Source: Acrasis kona
Taxonomy: Eukaryota > Heterolobosea > Eutetramitea > Acrasida > Acrasidae
Assembly (NCBI GenBank): GCA_026419775.2
Contig: JAOPGA020001520.1
Location: 1 to 32,696, forward strand
DNA: 32,696 nucleotides
Direction of reading: 5' to 3'
Under the pieces are notes generated by a model. It was not told the DNA's origin, did not search any database, and saw only the letters and a program-made list of their open reading frames with translations. This document shows, one piece after another, positions 11,839 to 20,703 of the stretch. How positions within the stretch are numbered: position 1 is the stretch's first letter; every line of letters starts with the position of its first letter. Made by a program: the position numbers and the translations under genes.

Positions 11839-11964
11839 ATGAACACAGCAAAAGAGCAGAAGAAAGACGAGATTGAACAGTTGACAGCACCTTTGATAAG
11901 AAATGAGGTTGTACCAGGAGAAGTGAATAGAGAGGAGATCAAGCCACTTTTAAGCAAGGAATAA
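11839..11964 (+). CDS. Candidate micro-gene, 41-residue charged peptide
   Basis: An ATG in an A-rich context (CACTAAAAAATG) opens 41 codons ending in TAA. The peptide is lysine/glutamate-rich (MNTAKEQKKDEIEQL at the start) with no signal peptide or membrane segment. It ends in EEIKPLLSKE, which contains an acidic dileucine-type motif (E...LL). A TATA-like box and paired direct repeat lie upstream and an AATAAATAATT run lies about 40 nt downstream, so a small transcription unit is plausible. No family is recognised; it could equally be a chance frame. Confidence 0.4.
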   Translation: MNTAKEQKKDEIEQLTAPLIRNEVVPGEVNREEIKPLLSKE

Positions 11965-12424
11965 CTTGCAATTATTGATGTTAGATTTCAAATGGTCGGA
12001 CTAATAAATAATTACTTGCACCAAGTAACTCCTTATCTTTTATGATCATTTTAAAGTGCCACTTGTGCAAAAGCATCCTTCAGAAATTAATGTGGCGCAG
12101 CAAAAGTAATTGTTATTAATCATTCAAGTTATTAGCTAAGCCCTGTAGTAAGTATTTTTAACATGTGCCTTCCATTAAATATTATACATGCCTTCAATTG
12201 TGAAATTAATTGAAGGCGTGTTCTTTAGAATGGTCTAGTGCTATACCTAAAGGTTCCAAAACATCTCAGTTGGTCAAATTTGTTACACTCAATAACATCT
12301 TGGTTCTATTTCGTGATCCCGCAAAATCTCTTGATGTTGCATCATAATCGATTGCATCAAATTTAGGTCTATTTTCAAATCAATTTTGTAATCAACGTTT
12401 CAATTTTTTTACGGTTGAGGTCGA
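11965..12424. other. Intergenic region upstream of the PIP kinase gene
   Basis: These 460 bp are AT-rich and have no supported coding frame. They contain one clean hairpin (12187-12220, listed separately). The presumed PIP kinase promoter lies toward the 3' end but shows no obvious TATA box. Confidence 0.5.
12187..12220. repeat. Inverted repeat, 13-bp stem with 8-nt loop
   Basis: CATGCCTTCAATT (12187-12199) pairs with AATTGAAGGCGTG (12208-12220) across the loop GTGAAATT. Twelve pairs are Watson-Crick and one is G-T in RNA; A12186-T12221 can add one more. It lies between the micro-ORF and the PIP kinase gene. It could be a 3'-end element, a structured RNA or a small mobile-element relic. Confidence 0.55.
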
Positions 12425-13819
12425 ATGGAGAACCCTACCATTTCTTCAAGAAGGGAATCCTATGTCGTAAAGACTATTGCACCACTTGGTGTCCAGGGAT
12501 CGCCCAACGTTGTGTCTTCACCTTTGAGAAACAGTATCATAGATAATGAGCAAAAGAAGAAGAAGTGGCACGTAAATGGTATGGGAAGTGTGATATACAA
12601 AGATCATGACGGCTTCACACTAATGAAGCAAATACAAATGGGAATAAGAACAACAGTATCGCAAGTACAAGAAAAAAAGGATAAAGAAGTCACCATATCT
12701 GACATTAATAACGTTCTCAAACTGGATTTTCCTAAAAAAGGCTCCCTATACACTCCCTTTCATCAATATCCACCATTCAAATTCTATGATTATGCCCCAC
12801 TTGCCTTCAGGCAGCTTAGAGATAGATTCGGTATCAAGCTACAACATTATTTAATATCTTTGTGCCACGAACAGAGTTTGTCTATATTGGGCACTCCGGG
12901 TAAAAGTGGTTCGTTGTTTTTCTTCTCTGCAGACATGCAGTACATTATAAAAACAATCACCAAGGCGGAGAGCAAGTTTTTAAGAAAAATTCTTTCCAAC
13001 TATTATAATCATGTAATGACAAACCCAAGCACACTCATCACAAGATTCTACGGCCTGTACAGTATCAAACCACAAGATGGACGAAACGTCCGGTTCATTG
13101 TAATGAATAATGTCTTTGACACCAATGTGTATGTAGAGGAACGTTACGATTTGAAGGGCAGCACAGTAGGTCGCACTTTATCCGAAAAGGAGAAATCAAA
13201 ACAAGAAACGTTCATTTTCAAAGACAATGACTTTTTAGACAAGAAGAGAAAAATTCACGTCGCTAAGCAAGTTAGGGACAAACTTATGGATCAACTCAAG
13301 AGGGATTGTAGCTGGTTAGAGAGCGTCAAGATCATGGACTATAGTCTACTTTTAGGTGTTCACAAAGTAACTGATGAAGACATGGCCAACATGACCGTGA
13401 GTGATACCAATTCGTTAGTCGACGATAGTGCCTCAGGTCCCCTGCCTCCAGAAGACAACCATGCGAAAGTTGCTTCGACTTCTTCAACTATTGGTAATTC
13501 AACACTACTCTCTAACCTGTTCAGAAATACGGAGGCAACTTCGATGGAAGCCTCTCCACTTTCAAAACATTTTCATGGAAGCAAGCTTAATGAATTCCAA
13601 AAATTCTTCGGCGGTCTGCCTAGTGTCGAAGTGGATGGAAGAAGAGAAATTTACTTTGTAGGAATTATTGATTTGTTACAGCAATGGGACAGCCGAAAAC
13701 AATTAGAAAATTTGTGGAAGGGATCAATACATTGGGGAGATAAGAAGAACATTAGTGCGGTTTCACCGAAATTATATGCTTCAAGGTTCCTTCAATTTGT
13801 AGAAAAGAGTTTCGATTAA
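12425..13819 (+). CDS. Phosphatidylinositol-phosphate kinase, type-I-like
   Basis: This single-exon gene encodes 464 residues. A PIPK domain covers about residues 48-462. Features are the MKQIQMGIRTTV helix, the nucleotide loop GTPGKSGSLFFF with ATP lysine K176 in YIIKTI, FYGLYSIK, RYDLKGSTVGR (240-250), catalytic MDYSLLLGVH (304-313) and the DFG-equivalent IID at 414-416. In the activation loop E428 (SRKQLENLWK) sits where type-I enzymes have Glu and type-II have Ala. This favours PI4P as substrate and PI(4,5)P2 as product. Residues 318-395 form a low-complexity serine-rich insert typical of the family. There is no N-terminal targeting domain (no MORN, FYVE or GPCR part), so it is a minimal soluble or peripheral membrane enzyme. 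Confidence 0.93.
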   Translation: MENPTISSRRESYVVKTIAPLGVQGSPNVVSSPLRNSIIDNEQKKKKWHVNGMGSVIYKDHDGFTLMKQIQMGIRTTVSQVQEKKDKEVTISDINNVLKLDFPKKGSLYTPFHQYPPFKFYDYAPLAFRQLRDRFGIKLQHYLISLCHEQSLSILGTPGKSGSLFFFSADMQYIIKTITKAESKFLRKILSNYYNHVMTNPSTLITRFYGLYSIKPQDGRNVRFIVMNNVFDTNVYVEERYDLKGSTVGRTLSEKEKSKQETFIFKDNDFLDKKRKIHVAKQVRDKLMDQLKRDCSWLESVKIMDYSLLLGVHKVTDEDMANMTVSDTNSLVDDSASGPLPPEDNHAKVASTSSTIGNSTLLSNLFRNTEATSMEASPLSKHFHGSKLNEFQKFFGGLPSVEVDGRREIYFVGIIDLLQQWDSRKQLENLWKGSIHWGDKKNISAVSPKLYASRFLQFVEKSFD

Positions 13820-13972
13820 ATGTAAAGTATTTGTATAAAGTTTTTTTAACAGTATGTCTTGACTCAAAGTGATGTTGCAAAGAATAACTCAAAATTTATT
13901 TACGTTTATCTGCGTGCTGTTCAACTTGCAACAAGCCGGCAATTAGGTGAAATGAATAGTGGCGGCTCTTTA

Positions 13973-14660
13973 TTACAACAATACACCGAACGTCAATTTC
14001 GACAACAAAGAAGGCTCCACTTGTTTACCATTTCTTATTCCTCTCATAGTAACAGGCTTCTTGCAAATTTCTGGGAGATCGAAAACTGTCTGATTTGGCA
14101 ATGTATCATAAGAATTGTAGTTCACAAACTGGATCACAGAAAAATCTCGGTTGGTATTGATTGCACTTACAAGACCATAAGTATCCGGGTACCTTTTAAA
14201 ATGAATTAAGAATGACTAAAAGACCTTACTTGTCCTTGGTAATATACAATTGGGTGTTGTTCATATCCACTACGAACCCAGCGGCACCAGAAATAGTGAC
14301 AGGGGTAAGTGATAAATATTCGTATTTTAAACAGTCGAGTTGAGGGAAACGGCCTTGCGACTTGTAGCATTTACCATTTTCAACGTGATATACATCGTCT
14401 CCAATCATGTAATTTATAAATATATATTCGATGTAACCAAGGTATGTTTGACTGATTCTGCTTTTTTTAGTGGTATGATCAAATGCGGTGGATTGTTTAG
14501 AGCTGGAGTGTTCGTTGTACACGACGGCACTATAATTAGGATATTTCGCAGTGTCTTATGCTTACTCCGTAGTAAATGCTGGTGGTGGGCAATAGGTCAA
14601 GACCGCACATTCTATAGCAACTGTGATAGTAACCAATAGCAAGGTCACAATAAACTTCAT
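13973..14660 (-). CDS. Secreted ependymin-like protein (three exons)
   Basis: Exons 14566-14660, 14230-14529 and 13973-14192 are joined by 36- and 37-nt GT-AG introns. Phases agree and give 204 residues. A clear signal peptide (MKFIVTLLLVTITVAIECAV) opens the protein. The mature part has a charged DHTTKKSRIS strand, a GDDVYHVENGKCYKS segment, GAAGFVVDMNN, and a late VFDLPEIC motif. This order (basic strand, Y.v..g.C, then a late F..P..C) resembles ependymin-related secreted proteins with a hydrophobic-ligand-binding fold. The call is by pattern only and the similarity is weak. The gene is tail-to-tail with the PIP kinase (153 bp apart) and divergent from the next gene. The start codon follows immediately after TTATAA, so the 5' leader is short or the promoter is TATA-less. 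Confidence 0.6.
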
Positions 14661-14817
14661 TTATAAGAAATTCCTGAGGTTGTCTTATTACTCAACTTCC
14701 TTATAACAATTACAACCCATTAGGTTGAACACTCACACATTGGGTTTGATAGAGACCAGGAAGTACTCAAATGCTTACGAGAACTCATCAGCGGGCGAAA
14801 TCAATGGAAAATTACCC

Positions 14818-15258
14818 ATGCGTTCAAGTGCAATTGATAGCGAGGTCGCTCCAGTTGTTGGTTCGTCAATTAGCAGAAAGGAATTCATAGATGAGGATGA
14901 CATGTCATCCTTTAGAAGATTGTTGAAAGACGATAAACAGCACGCAGAAGAGATAAAAAAGGCTACGGAGCTTCTTGAGCGAGAAAGACCCAAAATTGAT
15001 TTTTACGAAAATGATTCAGATGAGGGTGACATTAACTTGTCAGAGCTGGAGGAGAACAATAGGTAAGTAAATTAAATCACAAGTACTGTGTTAATACCAT
15101 CAAGAAATGAAATTAAACTACACAAGAATGAGAGGTTGTTAGAAAAACAAAAGGCAGTCGGAGTGTTTAATCAAAAATTATTGTGGATCAATCTGTTCAA
15201 TTTATATGGTCTTCCAAGGTACGATAAAGACATTGAAATTGAAGATTTTGGAATGTGA
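14818..15258 (+). CDS. Small acidic coiled-coil-like protein, unknown function
   Basis: Exons 14818-15062 and 15105-15258 flank a 42-nt GT-AG intron and give 132 residues. The frame stays open upstream to at least 14725, but 14818 is the first in-frame ATG, so the start is uncertain. The protein is charged. A helical stretch rich in K and E (SFRRLLKDDKQHAEEIKKAT) is followed by an acidic patch (DFYENDSDEGDINLSELEENN). A second helix (LHKNERLLEKQKAVGVFNQK) and the end motif WINLFNLYGLPRYDKDIEIE complete it. There is no signal peptide or membrane helix, so it is probably cytosolic or nuclear. No family is recognised. The divergent neighbour (start 14660) shares the roughly 160-bp promoter region. 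Confidence 0.6.
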
Positions 15259-16637
15259 ATGAAGAATTAGAGCGGATCTGATGGAACGGTATTTATGGTT
15301 GAAAAGTGTGCACAATGGATGTCAAACTATGTGGCATCAAATAAAGTCAATCTGATTATCAATAATGCTTGTTGCACAATCATGTATAATGCTTCTCAAA
15401 CCGAAAATGTGAGCCATACCCCTTTCGCTGCTCTGGCGGATTCTGTTGTACACGAACGATTATTTTATTTGAGATCATTTTGGTTTTGTTGTCACTTCGT
15501 TTGACTCCGAATGTTGATCGAAAATGTCAATCAGCTGTGGTTGCTGCTGATACGAGCTGCTTTAAATGTGACGAGCTATTCATTCGCTTCGGCTCCATTC
15601 TTCACAATGATCTGATTACTGTGATTCGCATCGTTGATGAATTAATTGTACTCAATCTAACCTCTTCGAAGTGTATTGTTACAATAATTCCAAGTGCGAA
15701 GATGAGAATTGATCAGCACATTAACAATAGCGAACATTAATGTAGTTGATTACGTGTTCCTCAATGCACATCACGGCTCACTCAACCCTAGGGAACTGGG
15801 AACACGCATTGTTACATTAAACGCTTTTTCGTCCAGTATTTTGGAAGTAATTGGAATTGCGAGCCGAACATCTGTTGGATCAATTGATTCCCTCTCAGCA
15901 ATTAATTGGATTTACTCAATGAGTGTGTAGTGTTGGTTTCTGTATATCGGATTTAATCTCTCTGATCGATAAGAGAGTGTCTTGCGGGGTAAGGTGGAAG
16001 ATTATGTGAGTCGATTACAAACAAAAGTACCGACAAAACCTCTGTACTTTATTTGTAACCGTCACAATTGTTTGTGGTGGTTGTAAAGAAAAGGACTTGG
16101 AGGGCCTATTGTCTTATTTGATTAACGTCCGGATCTAATTTTGTCAACGTCCCTTTAGAGTCGTGTTTTATCTTTAGAATATTCGAACACGAAGATATAC
16201 CAAAAACAAATTTTTCATGAAAGTAACCATTTTATTCTCCATTTCGAAGATTAATATTATTGGTGCTGTCTAAATTAAATTTTGTTCCTTGACACCTTCT
16301 ATTTTCGTCGGTCGGTAAAACCGAGTTGTCTCGAATGGTCGACTTAAACCAACACTTCCTTTGCTCCTCGAATCTTCATCAACATATTTAATTCTAATAT
16401 TCTATGCATATATTCCTCTTCCAAATATTACTTCTTCACCACAATTGGGCATAATGACAACTGGTTGGGAAAATTATCACATTTCGGAATTTAGGGAGAT
16501 TTGAATTTTTAGTTTGATTAAGACAAGCAAATTATTCTTAGTCCTTGCAAGGAATTGAGTGTCTTTATCTGGCTTTTTTGTGTAATAATTAATGGAATTA
16601 TTAAACACAACTTTTATAAATATATTCTTCAGCAAAC
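15259..16637. other. 1.4 kb without a convincing gene
   Basis: Three overlapping plus-strand frames run end to end in different phases (15295-15504, 15480-15740, 15709-15930). This could be a decayed coding sequence, but none contains a recognisable motif and no splice pattern joins them. The segment from about 15950 to 16637 is AT-rich and holds an imperfect long hairpin (16006-16065). A TATAAATATA run at 16615-16624 lies just 14 nt before the HYR-gene ATG. No RNA gene is recognised. Confidence 0.45.
16006..16065. repeat. Imperfect long inverted repeat
   Basis: TTACAAACAAAAGTAC (16015-16030) pairs with GTACTTTATTTGTAA (16044-16058) apart from one unpaired base and one mismatch. An outer GTGA/TCAC step (16006-16009 with 16062-16065) extends it across a short internal loop. 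The loop is 13 nt. It lies in a stretch with no gene. Confidence 0.45.
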
Positions 16638-19600
16638 ATGAAAACGGCATCGCTCCTGCTTTTACTTGCGATCACATTCTCCACAACTAAACTCGGTAAG
16701 TCTCAACATAAATTAAAAATTCACATTGTTAGTTCTCACAGACGGCTTTGGAGTAAAAATGGAGGCGACACAACCAGGTGGTAGAATTGTATCATACAAC
16801 CCCACAGCAAGTGATTTGGTTGATGTTGTCGATCCGGTGTTTTGTACACCTTTATCGGGTAGCTTGTTTCCTCTTGGATCTACAACAGTTCATTGTCAGT
16901 CGACCGACCAGCATGGAAACACAGCTTACACGGAGTTTATTTTGGATATTGTTGATACGACTCCGCCACAGATAATTAATATTTACTACAAAAGAGTAGA
17001 GGCTACTGGTCCAGAAGGAAGCATTGTAACATTTACACCAAAGGCTGTCGACATTGTGAGCGGAATTGTTACTGTCAGTTGCACACCAACTTCTGGATTA
17101 ATGTTTCCAATCGGAAAAACTCAAGTATTATGCTTGAGTACAGACGCATCAGGTAACACTGGAAAGGCCAATTTTACTGTCGAGGTGGTAGATACTACTC
17201 CACCGGTAGTTACCACTCCATCTAGAGTTCAAGTTGAGGCAACTTCTGAATATGGAGCTGTTGCAACCTACTCTGTGTACGCTTATGATATGGTAGATCT
17301 TTCAAGTGATCAGATAGTTTGTTCTCCACCAAGCGGAAGCGAATTTGTGGTAGGGATTAATTTTGTTAATTGTACTTGTGCTGATACGCATGGAAATATT
17401 GGAAGTAGTTGGTTTCAAGTGATTGTTGTTGATACGACCCCGCCAGTGGTATCAGTGCCTAAACACATGGTTTTAGAAGCGTCATCACCTCTAGGGGCAA
17501 TGGTTAATTTCACAACATCATCGATGGACATTGTTGACTTAGATAACGACATTGTTTATTGTAATAGAGCAGATGGGGATATATTTAATATAGACAATCA
17601 CACTGTTATTTGTAATGCTACGGATGCACACAACAATACTGGTCGCTCATCCTTCATTGTTACTGTTCGAGATACCGTCCCACCAATAATACAGAATGTA
17701 CCTGACCTAGTGATTAGAGAAGCTGAAGGACCTCTAGGATACCTCTTAACGTTTAGCTTTACTTCGATAGATATTGTAAACTTGAACAAGAGCGAGGTAT
17801 TCTGTAATCCTGCCTCGGGCAACATTTTTTCAATCGGAAATACTACAGTGAACTGTAACTCAACAGATGCCTACCTCAATATTGGATTCGCTTCTTTCAC
17901 AGTATATGTTCGTGACACAACAGCTCCAAACTTAACACTTCCGTCTTCCCTTATCAAAGAAGCAACTGGACCTCTTGGCACCCTGGTTTCTTACAACGTG
18001 TCCTCTTATGATATTGTTGATGGATACACAGATATAATCACGTGCACTAATGCAAGCGGAGTTTTATATCCCATTCAAAAGACAATTGTATCTTGCTCTG
18101 TGACCGATAGGGCTGGCAACACAGCCTATGGATTATTTAGTATACACGTTCAAGATACTACCCCACCTAATGTATTTGTACCCACTAGTCCTATTGTTGT
18201 AGAAGCAACTTCTCCAAAAGGTGCTTTGGGATATTTTAATACATCTTCCTTTGATATAGTGGATCTAACAATTAATACTATATGCGTTCCATCAAACGGA
18301 TCACTCTTCTCCATCGGAAGCACTGTAATAAACTGCACTGCAGTTGACGTGCACAATAACATTGGTTGGAATTCATTTTTATTATCAGTTGTCGACACAA
18401 CACCCCCAATAGTGTTCGTACCTGCAAATATAAGAACAGAAGCTACATCGCCATCCGGCGCTATTGTCTGCTACAACACATCATCTTTCGATTTGGTTGA
18501 TCTATCAGAAGACTCCGTCAGTTGCAGTGTAAGTAGTTGCAGCATCTTTGGAATCGCCAATACTAGTATTACTTGTTACTCACAAGACGTACATGCGAAC
18601 TTGGGTCATTCTACATTCTTCATCTCCGTTGAAGACACCACTCCACCCACAGTAGTAGTTCCATCAGCTGTGCGTGCGGAGGCCACATCAGCCCTGGGCG
18701 CAGTCATTGTGTACAACGTGTCATCAATTGATATCGTTGATCTAAATAGCGATATTGTAACATGCCATCCTGCAAGTGGGACGTACTTTACCATTAGAAA
18801 AACAATTGTGGATTGTCAAAGCCGAGACAGAGCAGGTAACCTTGGCAACTCATCGTTCACAGTTACAGTTGTGGACACCACCCCTCCTGTTATAACTGTG
18901 CCCACTAATGTTAGGCTAGAAGCAACATCACCTATTGGAACCAATGTTCTATTACAATACATCAGCTTTGGATACTGTGGACGGCGTTACTCCGACTCTG
19001 TGCTTTCATGCCAGCGGAGAATATTTTCCAATTGGAATTACAGTTGTTGTTTGCACATCTCGAGATTCTCACAACAATTCAGCATCAAAGAACTTTACAG
19101 TAACTGTGGTCGATACTACCCCACCAGTTGTAACTACGCCTTCAAAAGTGACAGCAGAGGCAACTTCAAGATTGGGAGCGTTTGTATTCTTCAACTCTTC
19201 CAGTTATGATATTGTTGATCTAAACAGAGATCCCACCATTTGCGCTCCTCAAAGTGGTTCTGGCTTCAAAATCGGTGACACCTCAGTAGTCTGCAGCTCA
19301 TCAGATCTACACAGTAATGTGGGATCGAAAAGCTTTGTGGTTCGTGTAGTCGATACTACACCACCAGTAATCATGGGTCCACCTGGTAACTTTTATCAAG
19401 TATATGCTACTTCTCCTAGAGGTGCCTATGTTTATTTTAACATTTCCGCGATAGATGTTGTAGACGGAGTAACAAAGGTGTCATGTGTTCCTGCTATGAA
19501 CTCGTTGTTTGATAATAATAACACAACAATGGTGTGCCTCTCCTCAGATTCGAGTAATAATACAAATAATATATCAATTGTAGTTGATGTTCTTAGTGGT

Positions 19601-19714
19601 TCTACTCAGCTTGATTTACTAATACAATATGTAAATGGCTTGGTTATGCCTGAAAGTGACAAGAATAATCTTTTACAAACCTTATCATTGACAAAAAAAT
19701 TACCTTTCCTCTAA
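16638..19714 (+). CDS. Secreted protein of twelve HYR repeats (one frame break)
   Basis: Exon 16638-16695 encodes a signal peptide (MKTASLLLLLAITFSTTKL). A 46-nt intron follows, then exon 16742-19714. Twelve consecutive HYR (hyalin-repeat, immunoglobulin-like) modules of about 80 residues are joined by VDTTPP linkers. Each has EAT(S/G)P.G, a D.VD motif, and a conserved cysteine pair about 25-30 residues apart. HYR modules act in extracellular adhesion, so an extracellular matrix or cell-contact role is inferred. In repeat 10 the frame changes at about 18943-18950. Removing one base (one T of the TT at 18947-18948) restores the register and the repeat length, giving about 1,009 residues. No membrane anchor is seen; the end (KKLPFL) is abrupt, and a further 3' exon is possible. 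Confidence 0.87.
16742..19600 (+). repeat. Twelve tandem HYR-coding units of about 240 nt
   Basis: Units are delimited by codons for V(V)DTTPP. Examples of linkers are near 16950, 17190, 17430, 18640 and 19350. Repeats differ at many positions, so the array is older than the EGF array at the start of the window, whose units are more alike. Cysteine pair, EAT..P.G and D.VD motifs are the most conserved parts. Confidence 0.88.
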
Positions 19715-20445
19715 AAACACTTTATTTGCGTGCGTCGAACTTTTTACCTTCATGCTACAGGTTCAATCATTCAATGGAATCCAAAACTCTGTTCAAAGTG
19801 TTTTAATTGACAAATCGAACCAAATTAGAGCGGCTCTTGGTTGTTAATAAAGATCTTACCCTAGCAACGCTATGAGGCAAATAAATGATAATTATAAAAA
19901 TAATTGAATTTTATTATAATACATGTAGCCGATACTTCCCGTGCTCAAGACTTGTGCATCGTCGATGGGGGTTGTAATCGTAAAAAGTTGTTTTATAACA
20001 TGCTTACAAGAACAAGGATAAGTTGACCAACCTTCTCGTCATAGGCTGTTTGAGGTGAGACAAGTACTGTTGGCTAATATCGGTTAGTTTTACATTGCAA
20101 AACAAATAAAGTTCATACTTCTTGGAAGTTTGGAACAAGGCTCTTTTTTTGGTGATATGTCAGAGTTACATAAATTAAAATGTGAAAACCACTTACACTA
20201 CTCAATGATGGTGCGTTTGTTGTCGGTTGGACCTACTGCTGTTGAGATGATGAAAAAATAGACATGCTTACCGGCACATTCTGTACGTTCACGTTAGGTA
20301 CCATTTGTGTGTTTTGTTGTAGGAGCAAACGAGCGTGTGGATGAGGAGTTACGGACTTGTAATGTGAATAAACGGTTGTACATTATACTTTTAACATACC
20401 TGTTGATTAAACATTGGCATGTTGGGGGTCATAAAGATCTGTACT
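19715..20445. other. Gene-free stretch with a possible EGF-module relic
   Basis: No supported frame is present in these 730 bp. On the minus strand around 19990-20090, GTACTTGTCTCACCT and CTTGTTCTTGTAAGCATG resemble pieces of the EGF units of the 1-3110 array (GGTACTTGTGTCTCACCTGA and TGTTCTTGTAATGC). About 34 unrelated nt interrupt them. It reads as a weak relic only. Confidence 0.35.
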
Positions 20446-20703
20446 TTAAAATATGTGCAGTCTAAATGTGGCATATTGTTTAAATGCCCAGTCAAGATCC
20501 TTCTTCCTATTAAGATGATTTTTGAAAATCTGATGGAATTTTTCAAATCGTTGGGTCCATAATAAATAAAGTGGAATTCCGTGCTCTTTCATCTCCTCCA
20601 TACAATGTTGAACTACGTGAAGGTTTGGATACTGTGAGAGCAATGGCGTCCAATAGTCGTTCATTACACTCATAAACCTTTCAAAGTAATGCACTGCTAT
20701 CAT
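20446..20703 (-). pseudogene. C-terminal transposase fragment (CACTA/Plavaka-like)
   Basis: This 85-residue fragment contains NLHVVQHCMEEMKEHGIPLY followed by LLWTQRFEKFHQIFKNH. That resembles the H...(I/M)..(F/H)G.P..FW.FRFER.. region near the end of transposases in the CACTA/Plavaka-type and related superfamilies. Nothing catalytic is present. It abuts the truncated reverse-transcriptase piece of the LINE at about 20700. The family call is tentative. Confidence 0.4.

Noticed and set aside
14725..14817. Upstream start for the small acidic protein at 14725
   Set aside because: The codon is TTG. The frame is open there, but the first ATG is at 14818 and no upstream coding exon with an ATG was found.
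15295..15930. Three staggered plus-strand frames as one decayed gene
   Set aside because: No recognisable motif in any frame and no splice sites linking them; kept only as an undecided stretch.
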